Assembly: GCA_030622755.1 (NCBI GenBank)
Contig: JAUXFT010000002.1
Span: 1-64,000 of the forward strand
Length of the DNA stretch: 64,000 bases
From: Aestuariirhabdus sp.
GTDB lineage: Bacteria > Pseudomonadota > Gammaproteobacteria > Pseudomonadales > Aestuariirhabdaceae
Reading direction: 5' to 3'
Under the pieces are notes generated by a model. It was not told the origin of the DNA and made no database searches. It was given only the letters and a program-made list of their open reading frames with translations. The position numbers were made by a program, and so were the translations under genes. The stretch's first letter is position 1. Each line of letters starts with the position of its first letter. Positions 24,341-35,443 of this stretch are shown here, piece by piece.

Positions 24341-25213
24341 TTAAGTCTGATGCCCACTCAGAAAATCATTAAACACGCGAGCGACACCTTGCACCTCGGT
24401 TTCCATATGCAAATGGTGTCCTCCGGCCAAAGTTTGCAGATTAAAGCGCTGCAAAAATTCTCCGTTATCAACAAACGTTTTACGCTGAAGATAAATCCCA
24501 CCTTCGGCAAGAATCAGGCAAGTTGGCGCAGTTACATTAGCCACAAATGCTTTGGCCTGATTCCAGGTTAAGCGCATCATCGAAGGAAGGCGTAAACGCA
24601 GATCACTACTCCAGGAATAACCACCCTCAACGGTTTCCAGGCCGCGCTCTACGATTGCTGCTGCTGCATCACGGGAGAGTGGATTCATTCCCTTCATTCT
24701 TGCCTCAACTGCCTGGGCAGGAGAGGTATAAACCGTTTTACGTTTTTCAGCAACCTGCTGCATACCCAAGATGGCTTTTGCGAGTTGGCGAGGAGCATCA
24801 CTGCTCACTGTAACCATCGGCCAAATACCATCTATCAACAGCAAGTGGTCGATTCTATCCGGGAAAGTACCCGCTATCAGGGTGGTAGTAATTCCCCCCA
24901 TAGAGTGCCCTAAAAGACTAAAACGCGGCAACGATAGCTGGTCCGCTATGGCAATCACATCAGACACATTATCCCAGATATTATACGCAACACCCGCCGG
25001 GCGATGACTGCTTTTACCATGTCCCGCCAGATCTATGGAAACAACTCGAAAACCTTCCAACAAAGGCGCTAGTCGATCAAAACTTGCCGCATTATCTAAC
25101 CAGCCATGCAGTGCCAGCAACACCGGTTTATCGCTGCCGCCACAAGCGCGCAGTGCAAAACGCATAGAATCCACTTCGACTTCAAAATCCTCAAACTGCA
25201 CACAATGCGACAC
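24341..25213 (-). CDS. Alpha/beta hydrolase
   Basis: ALHGWLDNAASFDRLAPLL; LLGHSMGGI nucleophile elbow. Confidence 0.92.
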   Translation of the reverse strand: MSHCVQFEDFEVEVDSMRFALRACGGSDKPVLLALHGWLDNAASFDRLAPLLEGFRVVSIDLAGHGKSSHRPAGVAYNIWDNVSDVIAIADQLSLPRFSLLGHSMGGITTTLIAGTFPDRIDHLLLIDGIWPMVTVSSDAPRQLAKAILGMQQVAEKRKTVYTSPAQAVEARMKGMNPLSRDAAAAIVERGLETVEGGYSWSSDLRLRLPSMMRLTWNQAKAFVANVTAPTCLILAEGGIYLQRKTFVDNGEFLQRFNLQTLAGGHHLHMETEVQGVARVFNDFLSGHQT

Positions 25214-26018
25214 TACTTTCTCCCTGGTGAGTCAATCTCTTAATCATCGCGTGAATATGATGAGCCGTGGTCGATGGATGCTCTAATGGAAACATATGAG
25301 ACCCCTCAACCTTTTGCATGGTTAGTCGTGGATTTCGCTCTCCTGCCCTAATTCGATGTTTGATCATTACATCACTACGATCGCCATACATTAAACCAGT
25401 AGGCGTTGCGTATAGAGAATTTCCAGATGGCGTGCGGTGAGGCATATTCCTATAAATACTCACCTCTATATCAGTCCTGTAGGTAAGTGCAACACCTTGA
25501 GTATCCTTCTTCAAACCCGCATCCAAATAATGTTCGACGCATTCTGGATCAAAATGTCGAAACAGTTTTTTCCTGGAAAAATACTCACGAGCAGCATCAC
25601 GACTAGGCCACTGCACGCGGCGATCTTTGGTGCGACCCGCCGGGGTCATATGATCAATCAAACCGAGACGTTTAGCCATTGATACCGCAACTTTCTCTAC
25701 AGTGCTTAACACAAATGAATCCAGCATGATGACTGAAGAAAACAGTTCAGGTCTGCGAGCTGCAGCAAATGAGCACAACAATCCCCCTAGAGAATGACCA
25801 ACCCCTATAACCGGTCCTCGATCACGCAGTTCCAGCTCAGCGATCAATTCATCGGCCAGATAACTCCAATTATTGGTCACCGGAAAATGAGGATTGTGTC
25901 CATGCTGATCGAGATATTCAATAGAATATCCATGTTGGCGAAGCCCCTGAAACAGTTTGTGGTAACTGGCAGCAGGAAAACCATTAGCATGGGCGAAATA
26001 GATATGGGGCTGTATCAT
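25191..26018 (-). CDS. Alpha/beta hydrolase
   Basis: MIQPHIYFAHANGFPAASYHKLF; GVGHSLGGLLCSFAA; overlaps the next hydrolase by 23 bp. Confidence 0.92.
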   Translation of the reverse strand: MIQPHIYFAHANGFPAASYHKLFQGLRQHGYSIEYLDQHGHNPHFPVTNNWSYLADELIAELELRDRGPVIGVGHSLGGLLCSFAAARRPELFSSVIMLDSFVLSTVEKVAVSMAKRLGLIDHMTPAGRTKDRRVQWPSRDAAREYFSRKKLFRHFDPECVEHYLDAGLKKDTQGVALTYRTDIEVSIYRNMPHRTPSGNSLYATPTGLMYGDRSDVMIKHRIRAGERNPRLTMQKVEGSHMFPLEHPSTTAHHIHAMIKRLTHQGESSVALCAV

Positions 26019-26082
26019 GATAACTTGCCACTCCAACTACTCAGGCTTTAAATTCAACTCATTTAGTTGATATGTAATCTAT

Positions 26083-26855
26083 ATGAAATCCACGACCATC
26101 GCAAAGGACTCATCCCCGCCGAAAACACTCCGGGAATGGCTCCAGAAACAGTCCTTTACACTGACGATGTCTTCCGGTTTTTTTAGCTTCTTTGCACATT
26201 GCGAAATATGCCTGCGCCTTACAAGAAAAACAACTTTTCCCGCAAAAAATAACCGATTCAAGCGCCGGAGCACTGGTAGGAGCTTGCCTCAGCGCTAACA
26301 AAGGCGCTTGGGAGATACCGGAAAGATTGACAGGTATGGAAAAAAACACTTTTGGGATCCAGGTTTTGGCCCTGGACTTTTAAAGTGTGAACACTTTAAA
26401 GATATGATCAGAAAATTTACCGGCATCCAGCATTTCAGCGAATGCACCATCCATCTTGCAGTATCAACCTATGAAGCGCGCAGAAATTGAACGCAGATAA
26501 TCGCTGACGGCTAGATCTTGCCAATACCATTGGCTAGCATCATGTGCTATCCCTTTTCTCATTCAACCAGTCAAGATTAACGGCACCCTACGCCGGGATG
26601 GCAGAATACTGGATCGCCCGGGTCTTGCAGAAACTATTCTGAAAGAAAGAATCTTATGTCGCTACATAGCATCTCGTTCGCCGTGGCGAAGATCAAACAG
26701 CAAAGCCTTACAAACACCTCGGCAGGAAAACCTTACAACCCTGGTGATACAGGATCTACCCCACAGCTCACCCAACAATTTAAAAAATGGACTCAAAGCA
26801 CTCAAACTGGCTTATCAATGCACCCAGGTAGCCTTACGAACACCCATAAATGAAG
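26083..26855 (+). pseudogene. Decayed patatin-like phospholipase gene
   Basis: Family-like segments in order but in different frames: PPKTLREWLQKQSFTLTMSSGFFSFFAHCE; KITDSSAGALVGACLSANKGAWEIPERL (GxSxG-like serine motif); KKHFWDPGFGPGLLKCEHFKDMI...ECTIHLAVSTYEARRN-stop; ASCAIPFLIQPVKINGTLRRDGRILDRPGLAE...IASRSPWRR...LTTLVIQDLP. Confidence 0.85.
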
Positions 26856-27166
26856 AAGATTATTCAATGTCTATTAATCCTCAACTACTAACCTCAGGAA
26901 TGAATAATCCACCTTATTACGTTCTTTTCAGGCAAGTGTTTCCAAACAACCATAAGCCTGCCAGTTCAAACGGGAATCTGTGATAGAGTCTCATTACACA
27001 GTGTCTTGAACAAAATTGTGTATTTGATTTAAAAGCTGAGTCAAAGCATTATTGCCTCCGCTTTTTCCATGAATAGGTATACAAAAGTGCTTTAGAGCGC
27101 TTCACTTAAAAGAGAAACGTTCTTGTAATACATTTTCACAAGAGACGAGTAAAATCTGAAAACAAA

Positions 27167-27587
27167 TCAGCTTCTGACAGCAACGGTTAAGCGCGAAGTA
27201 CAAAGCAAGTTCTGCTCATCATCACGAATATTAATTTCCCACACTTGCGTAGAGCGACCAATTATGGAGGGGGATCGCAGTTCCCGTAACAAGACCACTT
27301 CGAACAGAACGAAGGTGATTGGCATTTATCTCCAACCCCACACCAAACTGTCCCTCAGGTAAACACAGGTTGGCCGCAACGCTACCGAGGGTTTCCGCTA
27401 GCGCAACCGAGGCCCCGCCATGCAGCAAGCCAAATGGCTGGTGAGTTCGATGATCGACTGGCATTGTTCCCATCAAGTAATCATCACCAATTTCAGTAAG
27501 CTGCATACCCAGGTTTTCACACAACGAATTTCGGTTTTGCTTATTCAACTCAACCAGTTCAATTGAACGCTTCCAAATACTCAACAT
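27167..27587 (-). pseudogene. PaaI/YbdB-type hotdog-fold thioesterase interrupted by a +1 frameshift
   Basis: N-terminal ORF ...GTAIPLHNWSLYASVGN*; removing one A/T near 27262 restores HIGRSTQVWEINIRDDEQNLLCTSRLTVAVRS* ending at 27167. Confidence 0.88.
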
Positions 27588-28063
27588 ACACCTCGTGGGA
27601 GCACACCACCCGGACTGACAGACGTTATTCTCATGCCTACACCGGGAAGTAAAAATTCAGTTTCAACCACCAATGCATCCGCAGTGCCAAAATGCACATA
27701 TTCGGCACGCCCTGAACCCAGCAAACAGGAACTGAGCGATCCTACTAGCGGCATGTGGCTTACCAACAACAAATTCCCGGTATACTTTTCATTGAGTTCA
27801 CTCAATGTGGTAAGCGCATCTGCTTCAGGCACCAGCGAAGGATCACTAATACTGTGTAGATTAAGAATTTGTCCGGCAATATTTGCGCTCTGCTGAGTAC
27901 GCACATAAGGGCTGGCGATGATGCGGTCAATGTCCCACTTAATCAGCTGCCTTGCAGTAGCGAGAACCTGAGCCTCACCTCTTTCGGTAAGGGTTCTCTG
28001 CTCATCGCCAGATGACACAGGCACAGCTTCACCGTGGCGCATAATCACAATACGTCGCGCCAT
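27581..28063 (-). CDS. sixA: Phosphohistidine phosphatase SixA
   Basis: MARRIVIMRHGEAVPVSSGDEQRTLTERG; LVSHMPLVGSL; start placed at 28063. Confidence 0.92.
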   Translation of the reverse strand: MARRIVIMRHGEAVPVSSGDEQRTLTERGEAQVLATARQLIKWDIDRIIASPYVRTQQSANIAGQILNLHSISDPSLVPEADALTTLSELNEKYTGNLLLVSHMPLVGSLSSCLLGSGRAEYVHFGTADALVVETEFLLPGVGMRITSVSPGGVLPRGVC

Positions 28064-28083
28064 TAATTCACTTTCCAGTTGTT

Positions 28084-28380
28084 TCACTTCTGGTTTAAAT
28101 TCAGATTTGACGCGGGCCAATCGGCAAACGGAAAAGGTTTATCATCACTGTTATAGGTCAAAAACTGTAAATTCTGATAGATAAACTGATTCAAAGACGC
28201 ACTAAATTCCAACAGATTTTGATTGGCCTGACCACTAATCAACGAGAAGAGTATCTGCGCCAACACAACAATGACCACGACCATTCTGGTCAGCTGCAAC
28301 AGTATCCAAAACAGCAACATAAACAGAATTCGAAGCCACTGGGATTCTGACTTAATGTGAGTTTTTATCGATTCGTTCAT
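28084..28380 (-). CDS. DUF4389 domain-containing membrane protein
   Basis: Small TM protein, WLRILFMLLFWILLQLTRMVVVIVVLAQILFSLISG; between sixA and gpsA. Confidence 0.8.
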   Translation of the reverse strand: MNESIKTHIKSESQWLRILFMLLFWILLQLTRMVVVIVVLAQILFSLISGQANQNLLEFSASLNQFIYQNLQFLTYNSDDKPFPFADWPASNLNLNQK

Positions 28381-28399
28381 AGCTAAACAACTCCTTCAA

Positions 28400-29422
28400 T
28401 CATCTATCGTCGGACTGCAAAATAAATTCAACGTCCGTTTTTTGCTCACCAAGCATCAACTGTCTGGTAACTTCCTGGATACTTCGCTTGTTGAAAACAA
28501 TTTCATACAAACCATCCACCAACGGCATATACACTTCAAGCTCACGAGACTTTTCTCTCACCAGTCGAAGGGTATTAATGCCTTCCGCCACCTGGCCTAA
28601 CTCCGCTTCGGCCTGATCTATCGATTTACCCTGACCTAACGCATATCCAACCCTATAATTTCGGCTCAACGAGCTAGTACAGGTCACTATCAAGTCACCA
28701 ACTCCGGATAGCCCAAGAAATGTCAGGGGGTTTGCTCCCATCTTTACTGCAAATCGGCTCATTTCAGCTAATGAACGAGTAATCATCATACTCTTGGTAT
28801 TCTCACCCATCCCAAGAGAAGCAGCTAACCCTGCAACGATAGCGTAGATATTTTTTAGCGCTCCACCCAGTTCAACACCGTAAATATCATGATTGGAATA
28901 GACTCGAAAGTAATCACAGTGGAGAAGCTTCTGCACTTCCTGACACAAGGCATCATCATCACTGGCGATAACCGTAGCAGTGATCGCCTTGGCAACCACT
29001 TCTTTTGCCAGATTAGGGCCACTAAGCACCCCGACACGTGCCGTTGGTACTTCTTCAGACAAAATCTGGCTCATCAGGTCAAAGGTACCCGACTCGACGC
29101 CTTTAGTGGTACTCACCATCATTTTACCGGCGACTTCGTCCTTCATGTTTCGTACAACTGAACGAAAGGAGCTGCTTGGAATCGACATAAACACCAGTTC
29201 AGCCCCACTTACGGCTGAGGAAATATTGGTGTATGCACGAACACCCTCGTGCAGCTTGTAATCTGGTAAATAACGAGTGTTTATATGCTCATCATTGATA
29301 CTCTGGGCTAATTTTTCATCACGCATCCATTGGCGCACTTCATGGCCGTTGGTCGCGATAATATCGGCTATCGCCGTACCGAAACTACCTCCACCAATCA
29401 CAGCGATAATTTTTCCTGACAT
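28400..29422 (-). CDS. gpsA: NAD(P)-dependent glycerol-3-phosphate dehydrogenase
   Basis: [36 protein letters not shown]. Confidence 0.97.
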   Translation of the reverse strand: MSGKIIAVIGGGSFGTAIADIIATNGHEVRQWMRDEKLAQSINDEHINTRYLPDYKLHEGVRAYTNISSAVSGAELVFMSIPSSSFRSVVRNMKDEVAGKMMVSTTKGVESGTFDLMSQILSEEVPTARVGVLSGPNLAKEVVAKAITATVIASDDDALCQEVQKLLHCDYFRVYSNHDIYGVELGGALKNIYAIVAGLAASLGMGENTKSMMITRSLAEMSRFAVKMGANPLTFLGLSGVGDLIVTCTSSLSRNYRVGYALGQGKSIDQAEAELGQVAEGINTLRLVREKSRELEVYMPLVDGLYEIVFNKRSIQEVTRQLMLGEQKTDVEFILQSDDR

Positions 29423-29761
29423 ATATCCGCTCTCTGCTCCACACCGTTATAATTTCCTTCAAAGGGTTAGGATACCCTAGACTGGTATCAGCCCCCTGAA
29501 AATCTCGTAGGATTGTAACATACAGGGCCAAACAACTAGCCCCCATAAAATGGGCTTACGTGGTTTAACATGAATGTTTGAATTTTGTTACCGACACCTG
29601 CCTCTCGTTAATTAAGGGGGTAATTGGTGGTATAGTTGCCGTCGTTAACTTGACTCGCGTGTCTGCAGGTTATATCGACATCTCGATCTCAAAAATTGAT
29701 ACCTACACCCGCAAGATCGGGCCAATCAAATGTTTTATTATTGGTAATTCAGGAAACTAGT

Positions 29762-30277
29762 ATGACTCCCAAGAACGCCTATAGCCGTGAAGAACTGCTC
29801 GATTGTGGTGCTGGCAAACTTTTTGGCCCAGGCAATGCACAACTGCCTACAGCAAACATGCTGATGATGGACCGTATCACTCACATTTCAAAAGAGGGTG
29901 GCACCTACGGCAAAGGCGAGATTATTGCTGAACTGGATATCACTCCTGATTTATGGTTTTTCGACTGCCACTTCCCTGGAGATCCAGTCATGCCAGGATG
30001 TCTGGGACTGGATGCCATGTGGCAGCTGGTCGGATTTTATCTGGGATGGCAAGGCAGCCCTGGGCGTGGACGCGCGCTAGGATGTGGTGAAGTAAAATTC
30101 ACCGGCCAAATCCTGCCTTCAGCGAAGAAAGTAACGTATAACATAAACCTCAAACGTGTCATTACACGCAAGTTGATTCTCGGTATAGCCGATGGATCAG
30201 TCAGCGTTGACGGACGAGAAATCTACACTGCGAAAAACCTCCGTGTCGGTTTATTTTCATCCACTGACAGTTTCTAA
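29762..30277 (+). CDS. fabA: 3-hydroxyacyl-ACP dehydratase/isomerase
   Basis: [34 protein letters not shown]. Confidence 0.98.
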   Translation: MTPKNAYSREELLDCGAGKLFGPGNAQLPTANMLMMDRITHISKEGGTYGKGEIIAELDITPDLWFFDCHFPGDPVMPGCLGLDAMWQLVGFYLGWQGSPGRGRALGCGEVKFTGQILPSAKKVTYNINLKRVITRKLILGIADGSVSVDGREIYTAKNLRVGLFSSTDSF

Positions 30278-30293
30278 TTAAAACAAGCAAGGT

Positions 30294-31520
30294 ATGAGCG
30301 CTATGAGACGTGTAGTAGTAACCGGAATGGGCATCACCTCTTGCCTGGGAAATGACAAAGCCAGCGTGCTGGAATCTCTACAACAGGGTAAATCCGGAAT
30401 CACTTTTAATGAATCCTATGTAGAAATGGGATTACGCAGTCATATATCGGGGACTGTTGATCTGGATCTGGCCGATCACATTGATCGCAAACGCTTGCGG
30501 TTTATGGGGCAAGCCGCAGGCTACGCTTTTCTGGCAATGGAACAGGCTATTGCTGATGCCGGCCTTAGCGATTCCGACGTATCCAACGTTCGTACAGGAC
30601 TCATTGCTGGCTCAGGTGGAGCTTCCTCAGAAAATATCGTGGAAGCCGCAGACATAGTGCGTGAAAAAGGTGTAAAGCGGGTCGGACCCTATCGCGTTCC
30701 ACGCACCATGGGCAGCACAGTATCCGCTTGCCTGGCCACTCCCTTTAAAATCAAGGGTATCAACTACTCAATAACATCTGCTTGTGCGACCAGCGCGCAC
30801 TGCATTGGTAGCGGTGTTGAACAAATTCAACTTGGCAAACAGGACATTATCTTTGCCGGCGGTGGTGAAGAGGAACATTGGAGTCAAACAGCGTTATTCG
30901 ACGCCATGGGCGCCCTGTCCACAAAATACAATGACACTCCAACCAAAGCATCTCGTGCATACGACGCTGACCGTGACGGTTTTGTTATCGCCGGCGGTGG
31001 TGGCATGGTTGTTCTGGAAGAACTCGAACACGCACTTGCACGTGGAGCCAAAATCTACGCTGAAGTCGTGGGTTATGCCGCCACCTCGGATGGCTATGAC
31101 ATGGTAGCGCCGTCCGGTGAAGGCGCTGAACGCTGCATGCGTATTGCGACATCGACCGTCGATACACCCATTGATTATATCAATGTACACGGCACCAGCA
31201 CCCCTGTTGGAGATTTGGCAGAACTAAAAGCCATTCGTGCTACTTTTGGGGACAACATCCCGCCGTTGAGCTCAACCAAATCCCTGACGGGGCATTCACT
31301 TGGCGCTGCCGGTGTACAGGAAGCTATCTACTCCTTGTTAATGCTGGAAAATGACTTTATTTGTGCTTCTGCGAATATCGATACCCTCGACGAGCAAGCC
31401 GCAGGGATGCCGATTGTCCTTGAAAACAAAACCAATGCTGGTCTCACTACAGTGATGTCTAACAGCTTTGGTTTTGGCGGAACCAACGCCTCGTTGGTGC
31501 TGAGACGCTATAACGGGTAG
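30294..31520 (+). CDS. fabB: Beta-ketoacyl-ACP synthase I
   Basis: [53 protein letters not shown]. Confidence 0.98.
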   Translation: MSAMRRVVVTGMGITSCLGNDKASVLESLQQGKSGITFNESYVEMGLRSHISGTVDLDLADHIDRKRLRFMGQAAGYAFLAMEQAIADAGLSDSDVSNVRTGLIAGSGGASSENIVEAADIVREKGVKRVGPYRVPRTMGSTVSACLATPFKIKGINYSITSACATSAHCIGSGVEQIQLGKQDIIFAGGGEEEHWSQTALFDAMGALSTKYNDTPTKASRAYDADRDGFVIAGGGGMVVLEELEHALARGAKIYAEVVGYAATSDGYDMVAPSGEGAERCMRIATSTVDTPIDYINVHGTSTPVGDLAELKAIRATFGDNIPPLSSTKSLTGHSLGAAGVQEAIYSLLMLENDFICASANIDTLDEQAAGMPIVLENKTNAGLTTVMSNSFGFGGTNASLVLRRYNG

Positions 31521-31544
31521 AGATGCTCGTTCGTAATAAAACGT

Positions 31545-31585
31545 ACGCAATAAAAAAGGGAGCTTTCGCTCCCTTTTTTATTGCT
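31545..31585. terminator. Bidirectional intrinsic terminator between convergent fabB and htpG
   Basis: AAAAAAGGGAGC-tttc-GCTCCCTTTTTT, A/T tracts on both sides. Confidence 0.92.
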
Positions 31586-31666
31586 CAAAATGCCATCTAT
31601 TAACTAACAACTATTTACTTAAACAGACGCCGTAAAAAGAAACCGAATACTTTTCACGGCGACCCG

Positions 31667-33577
31667 TTAATTACTCAGCTCTAATAACAATTTGTTCAGG
31701 CGTAAAACGTAAGCAGCAGGATCTTTAAGACTGCCACCCTCCGCCAGGTTTGCCTGATCAAACAGAACTGATATTAGATCATTAAAACGATCCATATCAC
31801 TCTCTTCCGCCAACTTTTGAACCAGTGGATGCTCTGGGTTCATCTCAAAGATTGGTTTGCTATCCGGTACCTGTTGGCCCGCAGACTCAAGCACCCGACG
31901 CATTTGAGCGCCCATATCAGCTTCACCTGCTACCAGACACGCGGGGGAATCGGTCAATCTATGCGTAATGCGCACCTGATCAACCTGCTCTTTAAGCACT
32001 TCCTGAACTCGTTCTACGAGATCTTTGTATTCTTCCGCAACTTTGTCTTGATCCTTTTTCTCGTCTTCGGAATCCAGATCACCCAGGTTCAATGCACCCT
32101 TGGCAACACTAACAAGCTGCTTGCCATCAAACTCCATCAATTGCTGCATCAACCACTCATCAATGCGATCAAACAACACCAGCACTTCGATGCCCTTCTT
32201 ACGGAAAATCTCAAGATGTGGACTACTCTTCGCCGCAGTGTAGTTATCACCCGCTATGTAGTAGATCTTATCCTGGCCTTCAGCTATACGTTCTACATAG
32301 CTTTCCAAAGCAACACTCTGCTCTTCACTATCTTGCTGTGTTGATGCAAAGCGCAGCAGTTTGGCGATTTTTTCCTTGTTTGCGTAATCCTCAGCAGGCC
32401 CCTCTTTCAATACCTGGCCAAATTCTTTCCAGAATTTAGCGTAATCTTCAGGCTTTTTGCTGGCCATTTTGGAGAGCATATCGAGCACACGCTTGGTGAG
32501 AGCACCGCGCATGGTATCGATGGCGGGATCTTTTTGCAGAATTTCACGCGATATGTTAAGTGACAGGTCATTGGAATCAACCACACCCTTGATAAATCTC
32601 AGGTATAGCGGCAAAAACTGCTCCGCTTCATCCATGATGAAAACACGTTGCACATACAGCTTAAGACCACGAGGTACTTCCCGGTTCCACAGATCAAAAG
32701 GAGCACGTGAAGGAACGTAGAGCAAGCTGGTGTACTCAAGTTTTCCTTCTACCTTGTTATGACTCCAGCTCAGAGCATCTTCAAAATCATGACTGACGTG
32801 CTTATAAAACTCCTGGTACTCCTCATTTTTGAGTTCAGCGCGAGGGCGTGTCCACAAAGCTGTCGCGGAGTTTACCGCTTCTTCCTCGATCTCATCGTCA
32901 TTGTTAGTGTCAGCATCGCCTTCAGCGGGAAGCTTATCTTTTTGCATAATGACAGGAACAGCAATGTGATCAGAATACTTACTGATAATGCTACGTAAAC
33001 GGAAACCATCCGCAAATTCGGTGCAATCAGGCTTAAGGTGCAAGGTGATAGAGGTACCACGACTTTCAAGTTCTACCGGCTCAATCGTAAAATCGCCTTC
33101 ACCTGAAGATTCCCAACAAACTCCTTCAGTTTCACCCGCCCGGCGGGTTTTAACCGTTACTTTGTCCGCAACAATAAAACCGGAATAGAATCCAACACCA
33201 AACTGTCCGATCATATTGGCGTCTTTTTTCTGGTCCCCAGTCAGGTTATGCAAGAACTGCGCTGTTCCTGATTTAGCAATCGTTCCCAGATTATCTATCA
33301 CTTCCTGGCGGCTCATGCCGATACCATTGTCTGTAATAGATAGGGTATTCGCAGCAGAATCAAAATTTACGCGAATGGCCAGCTCAGTGTCTGACTCAAA
33401 CAATGCACTGTTGGATAAGGCTTCAAAACGGAGTTTATCGACTGCATCGGAAGCGTTAGAGATCAACTCACGCAGGAAAATTTCCTTATTGGAGTAAAGG
33501 GAGTGAATCATCAGGTGCAGCAGTTGCTTCACCTCAGTTTGAAAACCCAATGTCTCTTTTTGAGTGTCTGTTGTCAT
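31667..33577 (-). CDS. htpG: Molecular chaperone HtpG (Hsp90)
   Basis: [52 protein letters not shown]. Confidence 0.98.
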   Translation of the reverse strand: MTTDTQKETLGFQTEVKQLLHLMIHSLYSNKEIFLRELISNASDAVDKLRFEALSNSALFESDTELAIRVNFDSAANTLSITDNGIGMSRQEVIDNLGTIAKSGTAQFLHNLTGDQKKDANMIGQFGVGFYSGFIVADKVTVKTRRAGETEGVCWESSGEGDFTIEPVELESRGTSITLHLKPDCTEFADGFRLRSIISKYSDHIAVPVIMQKDKLPAEGDADTNNDDEIEEEAVNSATALWTRPRAELKNEEYQEFYKHVSHDFEDALSWSHNKVEGKLEYTSLLYVPSRAPFDLWNREVPRGLKLYVQRVFIMDEAEQFLPLYLRFIKGVVDSNDLSLNISREILQKDPAIDTMRGALTKRVLDMLSKMASKKPEDYAKFWKEFGQVLKEGPAEDYANKEKIAKLLRFASTQQDSEEQSVALESYVERIAEGQDKIYYIAGDNYTAAKSSPHLEIFRKKGIEVLVLFDRIDEWLMQQLMEFDGKQLVSVAKGALNLGDLDSEDEKKDQDKVAEEYKDLVERVQEVLKEQVDQVRITHRLTDSPACLVAGEADMGAQMRRVLESAGQQVPDSKPIFEMNPEHPLVQKLAEESDMDRFNDLISVLFDQANLAEGGSLKDPAAYVLRLNKLLLELSN

Positions 33578-33715
33578 CTGTATCCAACCTAACTTAATTG
33601 ATGTCGTTGATTAGGAATAAATCAGCTTTATCCCATTGCTTTCAGACACTATAGGTGGGGGTAGTCAAATGAGTTTTCAAGGGATTGCATAGCAGACTGC
33701 CGATATATCTCGAAT

Positions 33716-34504
33716 TTATACCGGCTCACTCGACATCATTTCCTTAAGCACTCGAGAATGGAACTCCCGGTTATAAAGAATACCGACAACCAATGCGCTC
33801 GCCGCCATGAAAAGCCAGGCTGAAATCACCCATGCCAAAGCCGCTATTGCGAAATAATAGGCTCGAAGCCCATAGTTAAAGTGTGCCGCGGCCATGGAAA
33901 GCACTCGAGCGAGTTTTATGGCAAAAGCTTCCATCTCTGCTTCTCCTCCTTTCAATTCATCATCGACCAAGGGCGCACTACCCAACAGGACCGAGGCAAA
34001 GTTGTACAACCGTAAACTCCAAGTAAAGGTGAAGAATGCATACACAAAAATCACTATCAGAAATAAGACCTTCACCTCCCACAACTGACGGGAAGTAATC
34101 TCTGCAAAGGGTAATTCCGATATCACGAGCATTCCACCGGCCGGGGCACTCATCAGTGTCAATAAGCCAGCAAGAACCAGAATAGAGGTAGATGCAAAAA
34201 AAGATACATTACGTTCGAGGTTTGCAATGATGCTGGTATCAGCGATCCGTTGTTCACGCTTAAGTAGACGGCGAACCCAGTCTTCACGATACAGGTGCAA
34301 CACACTGGCCAGACAAGGATTTCCTTTGGCCAGATAATTCGCCGTCAGGGCATAACCACCCCATGCGAAAAGAAACCAACCAACTGCCAACCAATCTGTG
34401 ATATTCGCTTGCACAACCTCTCCTTGTTTCTTTGTGAACACCCTTCTTTTGAGCGCGTTATTAATACTCAGTACATTACAGACAAAACAGGTAGCCAATA
34501 CCAA
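33716..34504 (-). CDS. DUF599 domain-containing membrane protein
   Basis: Multi-TM; RNVSFFASTSILVLAGLLTLM; YNFASVLLGSAP; AHFNYGLRAYYFA. Confidence 0.85.
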   Translation of the reverse strand: MVLATCFVCNVLSINNALKRRVFTKKQGEVVQANITDWLAVGWFLFAWGGYALTANYLAKGNPCLASVLHLYREDWVRRLLKREQRIADTSIIANLERNVSFFASTSILVLAGLLTLMSAPAGGMLVISELPFAEITSRQLWEVKVLFLIVIFVYAFFTFTWSLRLYNFASVLLGSAPLVDDELKGGEAEMEAFAIKLARVLSMAAAHFNYGLRAYYFAIAALAWVISAWLFMAASALVVGILYNREFHSRVLKEMMSSEPV

Positions 34505-35339
34505 AAAGCATGAAGAAACGTCCGGTCAGTGGAGGTAATTGGGCGCCTGGTTGCTTTTCTTTCAAGACTCTAAAACCCAGCCATAAGGCAAAAAGCAGTG
34601 AGGGCAACAACCAGGTTAAGCGATGAATAAATCCATTATTCCATAGCAACAAACAGACGAAGTAACAGACTAAAAGCATTGCAACATACAATCTACGCGC
34701 TGCAACGAACCCCAACCTTACCGTCAAGGTCTTCGATCCTTGCTGGAGATCTTCAGCCTGATCCCGAAGCTCATTACTCAAAAGCAGCAATGAAGAAAGA
34801 ATAGCTACGGGAAGTGACAGTAGAAGTATAGTTATACTTAGTCCTCCCGACAGTGCGTAGTAGGCCCCACACACCATGAGCACTCCGGTAAACCAAAAAA
34901 CCAGAAGCACCCCCAAACCACGTCGTTTGTAGTTAACAGGCTCAGCCGTGTAGAAGTAACCACCCAACAATCCAATGATACATAACGCAAACAGCCCCAT
35001 GTTGGTTAACGCTACCAGCCATAGTCCTATTGCAATCGCAATTAACCCACACACCAGTGCTACTTTAAGATTCCGGTTGATTTTACTGATTACTTTATCA
35101 CGTTCTGGCCACTGCTCCTGATGCAAAGAGCTCCATAATTTTTTGTCCCCATGGTCATTAAGCAAATTCACTGCAGCCTGAATAAGCACCCCGCCACATA
35201 TTACCAAACAGACTCGAAGTAAATCCCAAAATCCTTCGTTAGTCGCAGCTACCACTCCAACACCACACGCGATCAATGCCACACTAAATGAAAAGGGCCT
35301 AAGGGCCCTGATAAAATTATATTTCTGAGCATCCATCAC
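34476..35339 (-). CDS. UbiA-family prenyltransferase
   Basis: FIRALRPFSFSVALIACGVG; NLLNDHGDK Asp-rich motif; LSNELRDQAEDLQQGSKTLTVRLG. Confidence 0.88.
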   Translation of the reverse strand: MMDAQKYNFIRALRPFSFSVALIACGVGVVAATNEGFWDLLRVCLVICGGVLIQAAVNLLNDHGDKKLWSSLHQEQWPERDKVISKINRNLKVALVCGLIAIAIGLWLVALTNMGLFALCIIGLLGGYFYTAEPVNYKRRGLGVLLVFWFTGVLMVCGAYYALSGGLSITILLLSLPVAILSSLLLLSNELRDQAEDLQQGSKTLTVRLGFVAARRLYVAMLLVCYFVCLLLWNNGFIHRLTWLLPSLLFALWLGFRVLKEKQPGAQLPPLTGRFFMLFGIGYLFCL

Positions 35340-35384
35340 AAATTATCCATTTCTTCATACTACAAACCATAATACTTAGAATGT

Positions 35385-35417
35385 ATAAAAAAAGGCAGCC
35401 ATCATAGGCTGCCTTTT
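35385..35417 (-). terminator. Intrinsic terminator downstream of sucD
   Basis: GGCAGCC-tatgat-GGCTGCC followed by T7 on minus strand. Confidence 0.85.
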
Positions 35418-35443
35418 CCAAACACTCAGTCAATGCATGCTTT

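Noticed and set aside
26744-26983. 79-aa ORF after the alpha/beta hydrolases
   Set aside because: Its first part is the C-terminal remnant of the decayed patatin gene; the rest is read-through past the original end
29578-29760. 60-aa ORF upstream of fabA
   Set aside because: Ends just before the fabA start with no start-site or family support; treated as fabA leader region
31817-32344. 175-aa plus-strand ORF
   Set aside because: Antisense to intact htpG, no recognisable motifs
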